Below are positions 47,651-62,809 of a stretch of DNA of 64,000 nt, piece after piece. Where the stretch lies: the NCBI GenBank assembly GCA_021647505.1, contig JAKIUN010000004.1, positions 37,118 through 101,117 on the forward strand. Direction: 5' to 3'. Made by a program: the position numbers and the translations under genes. The number at the start of each line of letters is the position of its first letter. Within the stretch, counting starts at the first letter, position 1. The notes under the pieces were generated by a model. That model was not told the origin of the DNA, did no database searches, and was given only the letters and a program-made list of their open reading frames with translations. Source of the DNA: Gammaproteobacteria bacterium. GTDB taxonomy: Bacteria; Pseudomonadota; Gammaproteobacteria; SZUA-152.

Positions 47651-48880
47651 ATGGAGACATTTTTGGTAGGCGGCGCGGTGCGCGACAAATTGCTGGGACT
47701 GACACCCAAGGAGCGTGACTGGGTGGTGGTGGGCGCCACGGTGGAGGCGATGACCGCCCGTGGCTACCGCCTGGTGGGCAAGGATTTTCCGGTCTTTCTA
47801 CACCCCGAGAGCCATGAGGAGTATGCCCTGGCGCGTACCGAACGCAAGACCGCGCCGGGCTATCACGGCTTCAGCGTGCACGCCGCGCCGGACGTGACCC
47901 TGGAGCAGGATCTGCTGCGCCGCGACCTCACCGTCAACGCCATCGCCGAGACAGCGGACGGTGAGCTTGTCGACCCTTTCGGTGGCCAGCGTGACCTGCG
48001 TGATCGCATCCTGCGTCACGTCTCTCCTGCCTTTGTCGAGGATCCGGTACGCATCCTGCGCGTGGCGCGCTTCGCCGCCCGCTTTACCCACCTCGGCTTC
48101 CGTATCGCCGACGAAACCATGCAGCTGATGCGAGAGATGGTTGAAGCCGGTGAAATCGATGCCCTGGTCGCCGAGCGGGTGTGGGCGGAAACCGAACGCG
48201 CCCTGCGTACGGACAGCCCGGCGCACTATTTTGAGGTACTGCGTGACTGTGGCGCACTGGCACGACTACTACCGGAGGTCGACCGCCTGTTCGGCGTGCC
48301 GCAACCGGAGAAACATCACCCAGAGATCGACACCGGCGTGCACACGATGCTGGTACTGACACAGGCGGCGCGCCTCTCACCCGAGCCCGTAGTACGCTTC
48401 GCCGCCCTGGTGCACGATCTCGGCAAGGGCACCACGCCGAAAGAGGAATGGCCCCGCCACATTGCCCACGAGACGCGTGGCCTGCCGCTAGTAAAGGCCC
48501 TGTGTAAACGCCTGCGGATACCCAACCACTTCCGTGATCTGGCTCTGTTGGTGACGGAATTTCACCTGCACTACCACCGCGCCGCCGAGCTGCGCCCGGA
48601 GACCCTGCTGAAGCTGCTGCGACGCACGGACGCCCTGCGCCGCCCCAAGCGTTTCGAGCAATTCATCCTCGCCTGCGAGGCGGACTCCCGTGGTCGCTGG
48701 GGATTTGAGGACGCATACTTCGAGCAACCCGACATCCTGCGTCGCGTGCGTGATGCCGCAGCCGCCGTGGACAGCCGCGAGCTGTGCGAACAGGGACTGA
48801 CAGGAAAGGCCCTGGGCGAGGCCCTGCAAGTGCGGCAACTGAAAGCCATCCGCGCGGTGCAGCAGGCAACGGCAGACTAA
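47651..48880 (+). CDS. cca: Multifunctional CCA tRNA nucleotidyltransferase
   Basis: [17 protein letters not shown]...[13 protein letters not shown] motif [11 protein letters not shown]. Confidence 0.96.
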   Translation: METFLVGGAVRDKLLGLTPKERDWVVVGATVEAMTARGYRLVGKDFPVFLHPESHEEYALARTERKTAPGYHGFSVHAAPDVTLEQDLLRRDLTVNAIAETADGELVDPFGGQRDLRDRILRHVSPAFVEDPVRILRVARFAARFTHLGFRIADETMQLMREMVEAGEIDALVAERVWAETERALRTDSPAHYFEVLRDCGALARLLPEVDRLFGVPQPEKHHPEIDTGVHTMLVLTQAARLSPEPVVRFAALVHDLGKGTTPKEEWPRHIAHETRGLPLVKALCKRLRIPNHFRDLALLVTEFHLHYHRAAELRPETLLKLLRRTDALRRPKRFEQFILACEADSRGRWGFEDAYFEQPDILRRVRDAAAAVDSRELCEQGLTGKALGEALQVRQLKAIRAVQQATAD

Positions 48881-49107
48881 TTCTACTTTGTCACATTTAA
48901 CGCATTGTTTTTAAACATAGCCATGATTTTAAGCGGAAAATTTGTTTTCAACTTGAGTGGCCACTACCTGTTGAATACAAAGCTGTTCACCTTGATTGTG
49001 GCTGTCGTATAGATTGTATTGGCGCTGAAAAGTATAGAAACATTGCCGGGTATCCATGAGGCACAATTGCTGGCCTATCTAACGGCTTGCAAAAAAACAA
49101 CAGGGCA

Positions 49108-50010
49108 CTAGTCGTCTTTCACATCCCGCGCATAAAAATCCGCCTCGCCCTCGGGCTGGCCCTTGAAGCGTTTGTAGCCCCATTGATACTGTGCCGGCAG
49201 CTGGCGCACGCATGCCTCCACGCCTCGATTGAGACTCGCGGCGGCGCTACCGAGGTCAGCGTCATCGATGCCGATGGGCGCCGGACGGATGTGCAGGCGG
49301 AAACCGCGTCCCCGGGGCAGACGTTCAGCATAGGCGAATAACACCGTGGCGCCGGATTTTCGCGCCAGCTTGGGCAACAGCACCATGGTGTTGGCCGGAT
49401 GGCCAAAAAAAGGAGCAAACACGCCGGAGTCCCGCTCCGGATCCTGGTCGGGCAGGATGCCGATCATCTCGCCCTGGCGCAGGGCTCGCAACAGGGCGCG
49501 TACACCACTCGCATCAGTGGGCGCCAGGCGGGCGCCGCCGCGTTCGCGGCCATGCCGCATGAGTTCATTCATTGCCACCAACTTGGGCGGACGATACATG
49601 CAGGTAATACTCCACTGGGCCGACAGATAGAGCCCGGTCATCTCCCAGCTGCCCAGATGCGGCGAGAGCACGATCACACCGCGCCCCCAGGCCATGCCCT
49701 GTTGCAGCAATTCCTCCCCCTCTACCTCGCGCACCAACGGCAGCACCTGCGGCAGTGGTCGTAGCCAGAGAATGGCCGTTTCGGCGGCGGTGCGGCCGGT
49801 CTGCATCAGGCTTTGACGCAACAGGCGGCGGCGCTGCGCTCGGCTCCAGTCGGGGAAACAACGGTAGATGTTGCGCCGCGCCACCCGCCGGGTCTCGTTA
49901 GGAAACAGGTTCAGCAGTCCGCCCAGTGCCGCCCCCAGCCCCTGCGCCAGCGGCAACGATAGATAAGCAGTCGCCCTGAACAGGATGTAGATGATTCGAC
50001 CACGGATCAC
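49108..50010 (-). CDS. Lipid A biosynthesis acyltransferase (LpxL/HtrB-like)
   Basis: GRGVIVLSPHLGSWEMTGLYLS (HX4D/E-like), GEMIGILPDQDPERDSGVFAPFFG. Confidence 0.9.
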   Translation of the reverse strand: MIRGRIIYILFRATAYLSLPLAQGLGAALGGLLNLFPNETRRVARRNIYRCFPDWSRAQRRRLLRQSLMQTGRTAAETAILWLRPLPQVLPLVREVEGEELLQQGMAWGRGVIVLSPHLGSWEMTGLYLSAQWSITCMYRPPKLVAMNELMRHGRERGGARLAPTDASGVRALLRALRQGEMIGILPDQDPERDSGVFAPFFGHPANTMVLLPKLARKSGATVLFAYAERLPRGRGFRLHIRPAPIGIDDADLGSAAASLNRGVEACVRQLPAQYQWGYKRFKGQPEGEADFYARDVKDD

Positions 50011-50243
50011 GCCCCTTGCTCTCCCCGCTGGCAGGCGTAGAATTTACCGCTTGGCATAAACCGCCTGATGGCCAGCATCGCTCTCATGCGCCGGCCCAGA
50101 ACGGCCAACAGTGAAGCCCTGAAACCATCAAGACAATGTTGACAGATCAGCAGACATCCAGGATATGTTGCAAAGGTTTCCATAGGTGCATAGTGTACCG
50201 ATGCGGGATCACCGTAGCGATCACTCATACGAAGGATACCCCC

Positions 50244-50669
50244 ATGAACAAGAGTAAAGTCAGGTCACTGAGCCCCAAAGAGGCTTACGAACTACTGGAA
50301 AAAAATCCCAGCGCCGTAATGATCGACGTACGCTCATCAATGGAATTCCTCTTCGTCGGCCACCCCAAGGGCGCCATCCACGTCGCCTGGATCGATGAGC
50401 CGGACTGGAAGGTCGACCCGGACTTCCCCGCCCATGTGCGCCAGGTGATGCTCGGCGGTCTCAGTTGCCACGATGAAAATTGCGCTCCGGTGTTGCTTAT
50501 CTGCCGCAGCGGCAAACGTTCACTGGAGGCCGGCGAGGTTCTGGTCAAGGGTGGCTTTCCGGATGTCTACAATGTGCTGGAAGGCTTCGAGGGCGAGCTG
50601 GATGACGAGCACCACCGTTCATCGCTGGGTGGCTGGCGTTTTCACGGCCTACCGTGGGAACAGTGCTGA
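50244..50669 (+). CDS. Rhodanese-like domain protein
   Basis: LSPKEAYELLEKNPSAVMIDVRSSMEFLFVGHPKGAIHV; active-site loop LLICRSGKRSLEAGEVLV. Confidence 0.92.
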   Translation: MNKSKVRSLSPKEAYELLEKNPSAVMIDVRSSMEFLFVGHPKGAIHVAWIDEPDWKVDPDFPAHVRQVMLGGLSCHDENCAPVLLICRSGKRSLEAGEVLVKGGFPDVYNVLEGFEGELDDEHHRSSLGGWRFHGLPWEQC

Positions 50670-50685
50670 AAGATAAGCCTGTTTT

Positions 50686-50760
50686 GTAGCAGCGGGCCAT
50701 GCCCGCGACCTGTCGCTTTTCCCACCTGCGAACAATCGTGGGCATGGCCCACTCCTACAG
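50686..50760. repeat. REP-like repeat pair (BIME-like): AGCGGGCCATGCCCGCGA ... CGTGGGCATGGCCCACTCCTACA
   Basis: Two inverted copies of the same palindromic unit between the rhodanese gene and metH. Confidence 0.7.
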
Positions 50761-50827
50761 ATATATCCCATGCTAGAATAACCGGCCATTTTCCCCAGCC
50801 AGCCGCCTTTTTCCGTGAGTAAGCCCC

Positions 50828-54545
<3,718 letters not shown>

Positions 54546-54547
<2 letters not shown>

Positions 54548-54570
54548 AGCGGGCCATGCCTGCGATGTCA
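54546..54570. repeat. Degenerate REP-like repeat (GTAAAGCGGGCCATGCCTGCGATGT)
   Basis: Same core as 39781 and 50686 copies. Confidence 0.5.
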
Positions 54571-54577
54571 CACCACT

Positions 54578-54652
54578 CAACAACCACCCACTAGAGCTGG
54601 CGGGTTAACTTTACGGACTGAAAGTCCAGATACGGGTCGAAAGACCCGTTTT
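54578..54652. repeat. Three-hairpin repeat module
   Basis: CAACAACCACCC..GGCGGGTT, GGACTGAAAGTCC, CGGGTCGAAAGACCCG tandem hairpins; related to the interior of 14998-15075. Confidence 0.65.
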
Positions 54653-54723
54653 ATTATTCAACCCAGCAATCATTTTTAAACTGAAGTTCCTTCCTTAGAA
54701 GGATTAAAAAGCGGAGGCAATTT

Positions 54724-54792
54724 ACACATAATGCTAATTATGCGGCGAAGCGAACAGCACGCTTTTTGTGCTGCGCATAATTCCGCATTATG
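54724..54792. repeat. Long imperfect palindrome, possible recombination site
   Basis: ACATAATGCTAATTATGCGGCGAAGCGAACAGCACGC-TTTTT-GTGCTGCGCATAATTCCGCATTATGT. Confidence 0.6.
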
Positions 54793-55333
54793 TTCATTTG
54801 CCGACCACCGACTTTGGTTGGGTAGGCAGCACCAAGCCTTTACCGAAGCCACAAATGATGGTGGGCTGGAAAGACCAGCGCAGTGTGGTGAAAAGGCTGG
54901 CTGGGCGATAGCCGAGCCTGGCTTGGCACCATGCAAGCGACAACGAAGGGTAACCAAGCCGGAACAGGGGCACAGAGCCGGTTGCGGAGTTTACGGAGCA
55001 TCCGGTGGTGGTGAATTCCAGCACGGCATAGCCCGCTACGGAGCCGCAAGCCCTTGGCCCCGTCGTTTGGGGCTAAGGGCGCAGTGGCGGAGTGCGGGCG
55101 GGAACGGAGGGTACAGTGTCGAACGAAGCCACGTAGCCAGTCTGCCAGAGCTTGCGGAGGCAGTCTGGCGGACTCGAATCTTGGCACGGCCTAGCCCGGC
55201 GCGACGCTTGCCGCGTAGCATGCAAGCGGCGTGACGGACGATCAGACAATGATCCAAAGTTTGGATTCACAGCACCAAAAATATCTCTATAGACAAATCC
55301 TGTCCGAGTACAATTGCTCCATCACAGACGCAG

Positions 55334-57100
55334 TTATTGACTCATTTCAAGCAGATCATTATCCCACTTTGCGAGTGCATAATCGTTCAGAATATTAGGC
55401 AGCGCCGATGGATCTTTCACCACTATATAGCGCCACAATCCCATTGTGCCATCTTCATTCACTGCGTTCACCCATCGTTTTGCAGCCTTGGCCTTTAGGT
55501 CAGCGTCATCACCATATTGGCCTTTGGTTTCAATCACCAGTGTAAGTCCGATATCGAGTACGGCAATAAAGTCAGGGATATAACGCGCCGGGACACCATT
55601 TTTTCGATACGGAATTACAAACCCCATGTGTTCGTTCTTAACCCATTTGATTACGCCGGGATGGGTATCCAATGCAAAACCTGCACTTTGCTCCCACTTC
55701 TTCGTATCAGCCACCATGGCATTCAAATGACAATGATTTACGGGGTAAATATTTTTTGTTGTGTGGTAGTCAACATAACGAGTGCTTCCACGTCCTGCTG
55801 ATCCTTTCGGGATACGTGGTAGCTCCCGACTCTCAGTCAATCCACACTTGCGGATAGCTTCAAACAGAATATCAACCGCTTGCTGCTGATATGTGCCAAC
55901 CCAAAGCACATCGCATGGTTGAGCAGTACTTGTCTTGCAGATAATCTTTTCTTGAATAAATCGTTTTGCTGCAAAAGCAACCTTAGGAAACAGAGTCTGA
56001 ACAGGTACAGCATCTTTAGTATCGTCAGAGGCCAACCCTTGTTCTTTTTCCCATCTATTACAAACCTCTCTCGCAAGAACAAACGCTACTTGCTGATCAC
56101 GGAATTGTTTACGCCAACCGGCCAGAGTTAAGACAGGATTTTGTCCGGGCCCATAAACGGCTAGCGCCCCTTCCGGGGCTGTCATCGAATTCATCTCGGT
56201 TTGATCGGGTATGCTCATAGGATCAATCGTCAACTGTGAGACCTGATCCCAGGCAATACTTACTTCGAAGGTTTTCGGGCTGTAGTAGCCTTCTACCAGA
56301 GGGAACTCTATTTCATATTGCTCCTTATCTGGGTCACTAAAAATATGGTTGGGCTCTTTTGGCGGCTTACTATCTTTTGGCTTAGAAACTTTGAACGGCA
56401 CCAGTTCAAAAGGCACGCCAAATACTTTGGCGGTCTCTTCTTCAAACTGATCGGTCTCTTCATTCAAGGCATAACTACGACGGCGCAGTGCACGGCCAAC
56501 GACCTGCTCACACAACAACTGAGAACCGAAAGGACGCAGACCAACGATATGAGTCACGGTGTTGGCATCCCATCCTTCGGTCAGCATGGCTACGGAGACG
56601 ATGCAGCGGATATTCCTGCCCGGAGGGATACGTTCATCAATCCATTTATAACTGCCATCATTGTCATCAGCCTCGGCCTTTTCGTTATTTTTACGAACCA
56701 GCTCTGACCATTCTTCTGGTACCTTGCCACCTGGCCAGGATTTTTTACCAATGGTATCGAGAATAAAACGCAGACGCCGAGTTTCATCTTTGCTGCCGCC
56801 TTCCTCCAGGTCTTCTACCACTTTGGAGTCAACACGAACGGTGACCTCATTACCCGTTTGATTACGAAACCATTCCGGTGCCTGGCCATAACCACCTTCG
56901 TTATAGCCTAACCAGCTATAGACCTCTGCAGCCACCTTGGTGTCACGGCAGACTACGATAAATACCGGAGGCACCGGGTGTATTTCATCCTTGCTGTCCT
57001 GTTTCCACTGCTGAAAACGCTTGTGCCAATCCTGCGCCAATGTCGTAATGGGGGCAGAAGCATAGGTCATTACGATCTGAGGATTGATTTTCTTTCCCAG
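55334..57100 (-). pseudogene. C-terminal part of BPTD_3080-like restriction helicase/endonuclease (Res-like), separated by a +1 frameshift
   Basis: NIRCIVSVAMLTEGWDANTVTHIVGLRPFGSQLLCEQVVGRALRR (helicase motifs V/VI); C-terminal DFIAVLDIGLTLVIETKGQ, a PD-(D/E)xK nuclease-like motif. Confidence 0.85.
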
Positions 57101-58481
57101 GCTCCTTTTCCGCCATCGATTCAATCCACCGCCATACATTAAAGTAACTGGCCTCTTCGGCTCCGGTAATATCGCGTGTTGGTAATTGAGGAATCTTGAC
57201 CAGCCCTGATTCAATGGCATCCAGTAAACCAAAATCGGAGACAACCCAGGGGAACGGTTTGCCCACTTCATTGCCCGAACCTTGAATGTAAAACGGGGTA
57301 GCGGAAAGGTCGAAGCAATATTTAACCCCTTTCTTTCGGCCACCCGCCAGCTTGTTGATTCGATCCAGACCTTCAATCCAGATCGTCGCTTCTCTAGCAT
57401 TCTTTTTGGCTAAAGAGGCATCTTCTTCCAGATCAACGAGATTATTGCTGTCACCACGGCGATAGGCATGATGCGATTCATCATTAAAAATAAGCCAATG
57501 CGGGCTGCGACCTTTGCCCGACCCCAGCTCCTGGCGAATACGTTTAAACCAGGCCCGGTCAGACTCAAAATACTTTACCTCGATCGACTCATTGGCCTTT
57601 CCTGCATTCTTTACAATCTCTGTTGCCTCACCGGTTTTTACGACCTTTGCCGATGTTCCATTAACACTGCTGGACTCCTTCTTCGCCAAACGGTGCCAGT
57701 TGGCAATCATCACCTCACCCCGGCGCAGTTCTTCCATGCGATGTGGCGGCACTAGCTGACGAGTGCGATAAAGACTGTTATCTCCATGGGCAGGATCGAG
57801 TTCCTGGAGTCGCTCCCGAATGGTGACATTAGGGCAGACGATGAGGATGGTATCCGAGAAACGATCATCGGTCGGTGCTGCAACACAGTTCAGAATCGAC
57901 CATGCCGAAAGCATGCCCATCACGGTGGTTTTGCCCGTCCCCGTTGCCATCTTGCAGGCGTAGCGGGTAAAAGCCCTAAACCCGGCCTCCCTCGCATTTT
58001 CACCGGGGTGATCCACAGGTATTTCAGGCATCCCCTTACGGTAGATGGGATTGGCTTCCACCAAAAAGATGATCGTCTCGACCGCTTCTACCTGGGCAAA
58101 GAAGAGGCGTTGTTTTCGCAGTGAACTGTCACCCCGCCATAAAACCAGCAGCTCTTTGGTGATGCTGGATGCGCCATCGTATGGAATGCCTGTCAATTTT
58201 CCGTCACGCCACTCCTTCGTGCGGTTACGCAGCCAATTGACCAAGGGTAGATCCTCCTGCTGGCCGATGCCTAAATCACCTTCGAGGCTCAACTGTTTTT
58301 TGTTCTTGCGCCCCCGGCCACTGCTCTCTGGAACCCGGTAGTAATAACTTGCGGGCCGTCTGCCGGTTGCCTGTATCGGCAGTTTTCCTTTCTCAATCTG
58401 CCAATGCTGGGCAGGCTCAACAAAGGGGGAGTTGATGATCGGAGACTCAACCTCATTGGGGGCAACAAGCTTTTCAGACAT
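57088..58481 (-). pseudogene. N-terminal part of BPTD_3080-like restriction helicase/endonuclease (Res-like)
   Basis: ACKMATGTGKTTVMGMLSAW Walker A; LIFNDESHHAYR (DEAD-like); FDLSATPFYIQGSG (motif III). Confidence 0.88.
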
Positions 58482-58492
58482 GGAAACAGACC

Positions 58493-58720
58493 TCAGGCTG
58501 CAAACCGCCGCACTTCAATCTCTGCACCATTGGCAACCGCCTCTTCCGCCATGGTCAGAACCTGTTCTGTCATCTCATTGGAGAGATAATATTCACCACA
58601 ATTTTCGCAGACATCCGCCGGAACGCCTTTGATTACCATGGTTGTAGCATCCCGCTCCAGCGTTACCGTGGCTGTTCCCGGCTGAGTATCACCCTGTTTA
58701 CAGATTACACATTGCATCAC
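58493..58720 (-). CDS. YgiT-type zinc finger protein (antitoxin-like)
   Basis: CVICKQGDTQPGTATVTLERDATTMVIKGVPADVCENCGEYYLS. Confidence 0.88.
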   Translation of the reverse strand: MMQCVICKQGDTQPGTATVTLERDATTMVIKGVPADVCENCGEYYLSNEMTEQVLTMAEEAVANGAEIEVRRFAA

Positions 58721-59001
58721 TTTATCCTCGTTTTGAACCCATTAGACCATAGCGCGCCATCTGGAATATATGCCGTAATGATAATACAGCTACCGTCTAT
58801 TTTGTTCTGTGCCAGCACAACATGAACCGGCTTTTCTGCGGCAAAACCAAGCAGCAGAAAACTGGGATGCGGTCGGTCATCCGGATAGCTGGCAACTGTC
58901 TCGCCCCTGGTAACAATATCCGTTACCTCCTGCCTTTTGATATCACGCTGAAACATACGCCGAACAGCATGGCCGCTGAATGAGATCGTGCGGCATTTCA
59001 T
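58717..59001 (-). CDS. DUF4258 domain-containing protein (putative toxin partner)
   Basis: ISFSGHAVRRMFQRDIKRQEVTDIVTRGETVASYPDDRPHPSFLLLGF; overlaps the YgiT gene. Confidence 0.88.
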   Translation of the reverse strand: MKCRTISFSGHAVRRMFQRDIKRQEVTDIVTRGETVASYPDDRPHPSFLLLGFAAEKPVHVVLAQNKIDGSCIIITAYIPDGALWSNGFKTRIK

Positions 59002-61322
59002 AAATCGGCCTCCCGCACCACCATCAACTCATTGCCCCGCTCATCAATCACCTTCACCGCAATGCGCTGGTGTTGACCCAGCACGAACGACTCAGAGGTG
59101 GTGCCAGCCAGATGCTCCCATACAGAATCATCAAATTTTGCCTTGAGTGATTTCTGCAGATTGCTCCAGGCCGATGTTTTCGGGAAGAAGACCTGCCGCG
59201 CCATGAACACCATGCCGTTGTAGTCGGTATCCAGCATCCAGCAAGGCAGGTTTTCGGCATGGATGGATTCTGTTTCCATGTCGTGGGGGCGGAAGATGTC
59301 CAGCCCCAACAGTTCCACCTGATAGAGGGGATCGCCATTGGGCGCCTTGTCACCATTAGGTTTGAAGGCCACATCCGGCAGGCCGGTGATGGAGAAGATT
59401 TCCGAGGACTTGCTGGTCTTGAGTAGATCGGACATCACTACATCGGGGGTGACGGCCACATAGGTGCAGGGCAGTTTCAGTTTACCCCGGTCAGAAACCA
59501 GCTCACGCGCCTTGGCCTGGATGGCAAAACCGAAGATATAGAGCGCATCAAATTTTCTGAACCAGGCTTCGCGGGCAGCCTCCAGCACGGCACTAGAATC
59601 AATGGCTCCATCCTGCGGGCCGAACATCACCGCAATGCGCCGGGATGCGCCGTTTTTTTCCGTCGCCTCGGCGTGCAAATGCTCATAGTCTTCCGCCGCC
59701 AGAGGTCGTACCAGTTCCAGTTCCAGCGCCTTGTTACCGGGGAGGCGCAGGGTTTTGCTCTGGCGCAATACCTCGATCATGCGATCCAGATAGGTGCGGG
59801 GGTTCTCGGTCACTCCCGGCCTCCTGCCTCCCGTGACACTCGCACCTCCCTGTGCATCGTGGGCAGCGGCGGTCTCTTTGATGGCATCCTGCTCTTCCAG
59901 CATAGAACCGGCAGCCTGGATGGTGGCTTCCACAGTGAAGGGGCCACAGACACGAGTGATCTTTTTATTGATCTCTGGTTTATCCACCAGGGTAACGGTT
60001 TCCGGCTCGTCATTGTTTGCGATGGATTTCAATGTAATATGAGGAACCAAGCCACCGATTTCTTGACCTTTACGATTTTGTTTGCGGTTATATACAAAAC
60101 CACCAGCCGGGCCGCGTTGCGGTTCCTTCAGTTCATACCAGAGGAAAGTGGCAGTCAGCAGGCGTTGACGTGCCAAGGCTAGTGGAACACGGGAGGTATC
60201 GCAGGTAATCCAGCGGCGTCCCCATTGTTCAGCAACGTAAGCGGTAGTACCGGAGCCACAGGTGGGATCAAGAACAAGATCACCAGGATCTGTAGCCATT
60301 AGTATACATCGCTGAATAACCGTATTTAACGTCTGAACAGCATAGATAATATCTTTTGGGCCAGACATATCAGACCATAAATTTGTTAGGGTGCTCACTG
60401 GATAATCTTCATGAAAAAGCTTGTAATATAAATTCTCTCCAGCTGCAAAAACCCGCTTGGCTCTTTTTAAATTATTCATTCCGGCTTCAGTGGTTGACCA
60501 ACACCCCCCTTTAGCTGGCTTATAAATTTCCCCTTTAAACTCAACATCATAAACCATGCTATCTGAGTATCCAGATGGCCTCATAAGCACTGCACGGAAA
60601 ATCTTTGAGCCATTTAGCAATAAGGCATGATTGTTTTTTTCCTCATTTGTCATTTTGCGTTCAGTCCCATCAGGACGTTGAACGTAGACCCAATTTGGCA
60701 CGCCCTCAATATTTTGCTTCTGGAATAAGTGCCTGTATTTTAATTTTTCTTTTCGTTTAGCATAAAACAACAAGAAATCATTCATTCCCTCTAAATACTT
60801 AGAGCCAAATTGCATCGTCTTTTTTCGAAATGTAACTATGCTGATAAAGTTATCCCTTCCAAAGACTTCATCCATGACTTCCCGTACATGATGCAAATTC
60901 TTATCCGAAATCTGCACAAAAATACTACCACTCTCGGTCAATAACTCCCGCGCCAACATCAACCGATCACGCAGATAAGTCAGATAGGAGTGAATCCCCA
61001 ACTCCCAGGTATCCCGATACGCCTTCACCATCTCCGGTTCACGAATCATCTCGTCATCCTTGCCGTGCTTCACATCCCGCTTGCGCACAAAGGGCTGAAA
61101 GTTAGAACCAAACTTAACCCCATAGGGCGGGTCCATATAGATCATCTGCACCTGACCACCCAACCCCTCATACTCCAGCAGGGAGTTCATCACCTGTAGC
61201 GAATCCCCAAGCATCATGCGATTGGTCCAGGGGCCATTGTGTTCGTAGGCATCCAGCTTGTCGGTAATATCCAGATCAGGGTCGCCAAACAGATCCAGCG
61301 TGGTACCTGTTGCCTTGTTAAC
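58998..61322 (-). pseudogene. Type III-like site-specific DNA-methyltransferase (Mod-like), main part; frame differs from its N-terminus
   Basis: MIYMDPPYGVKFGSNFQPF (DPPY) and DPTCGSGTTAYVAEQWGR; VSDRGKLKLPCTYVAV. Confidence 0.88.
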
Positions 61323-61776
61323 CCTCCAGCGTCTCCAGAATGGCCTGCGTGGAGTGACGCTCATGGACGAACAACGGTATGGTCGGCACCGCAATCTGTC
61401 GGCGCTCCGCCTTGCCGGTCCAGTTGAGAAAGGGTTGAGTCAAACTCTTGAGCCGGGCGACGCACTCGGCAATCGAGGCAAACACCTCATTGGTGCCTTG
61501 CCATTGCTTCGATTGTGCAAAGACCGTTTGTTCGCCTTTATCTGCTGCCTCTGCAATCAAGTTCAACAACCACTCGGTCATCTCCCGCTCGGCATTTTCA
61601 TCCCAGCACAATTCGGGCGCCAGAGATGAGTCATAGCGATATTTTTTGGCTGGCTTGCGGGCATCAAATTCCGGCTGTACCCCTACGTCCGGTCGCTGTA
61701 CTGCCTCCTGCTCATGGGTGTAGGTATTGGATTGCTGCGCCTTGTCGTTACCTTGCTTGTTTTTTCTTGCGGCCAT
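61318..61776 (-). pseudogene. N-terminal part of the same DNA-methyltransferase
   Basis: KKYRYDSSLAPELCWD...LTQPFLNWTGKAERRQIAVPTIPLFVHERHSTQAILETLEG, recognised as the N-terminal region of this methyltransferase family. Confidence 0.8.
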
Positions 61777-61779
61777 GTC

Positions 61780-62805
61780 TTAGTCCTGATTTTTTTTGGT
61801 TTTACTCAAGGTTTTTGATTGCTCAATCAGCTTGTCAAAATCTGATTTGTGCTGTTGATCCTGCTCAATGCGAAATTTCTTATATTCTTTTTCCGCCAGG
61901 GCTTTGGCGACCTGTGCAGAAACATTGCCGGGGTTGTCCAGGACTTCATAATCATTAAAGCGCAGAAAGGCATCCAGTTTTTCCACCTAATCTGCCATTT
62001 TCATTAAATGCTGTTTTTTGGCCTGTAGCTCGGCGTAATCGAGATACATGACAACAATGTGGTTGAGTTCATCCAGTTCCTGTTCACTCAAATAGTTTTT
62101 CGCAACGCCTACATCGGTTTTCAGGATTTTTCCTGCGGGTGCGTTTTTCCATGTGGTCAAGCCCATGTGTGGCTGGTTTTTGTTGACTCGCTGTTTTATC
62201 ACCTCTGCCGCTGTCATGCCGTGGATGGCCCAATGCAGCTTGTTTTGCACGGTTGCATAGAATGTTTGGGTGAATTCTGACGCCGGATCATAATCGGCCG
62301 AGCATTGAGCATAGATGTCGGTGATTTTCTGGTAGAAACGGCGCTCAGAGGCACGAATCTCCCGGATTTTTTCCAGCAGTTCGTCAAAATAGTCTTTGCC
62401 AAAGTGAATACCGTTTTTCAAGCGTTCACTATCCAGAGCAAAGCCCTTGATGATGAACTCTTTCAGAGTTTGGGTGGCCCAGATGCGAAACTGTGTGGCC
62501 TGAATGGAATTGACCCGGTAGCCCACAGCGATGATGGCACCCAGGCTGTAGTATTGGGTGCGATAGGTTTTGCCGTCAGTGGCAGTATGTTCCAAAATGG
62601 AACATACTGAATCCTCTTCTAACTCTTTGTTTTCATATATATTTTTCAGGTGTTTGGTGATAGTGGGCCGCTGAACGCCAAACAGCTCGGCCATGCGCTT
62701 TTGGGTCAACCAGAGAGTCTCGTCCTGTGCCAAAACATCAATCTTTACGTCGCCATCCTTACTTCGATAGAGAAGAATTTCGGAGTCTTTGGGTAAATCT
62801 TTCAT
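61780..62805 (-). pseudogene. RhuM family (virulence RhuM-like) protein interrupted by an in-frame TAG
   Basis: ILLYRSKDGDVKIDVLAQDETLWLTQKRMAELFGVQRPTITKHLKNIYENKEL; TAG at 61987-61989, then the same frame continues VEKLDAFLRFNDYEVLDNPGNVSAQVAKALAEKEYKKFR. Confidence 0.85.
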
Positions 62806-62809
62806 TATG

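Noticed and set aside
54731-55234. 167 aa ORF spanning the structured region downstream of metH
   Set aside because: Starts inside the palindrome, all frames partly open, low-complexity composition and no motif; treated as non-coding or relic until homologues are shown
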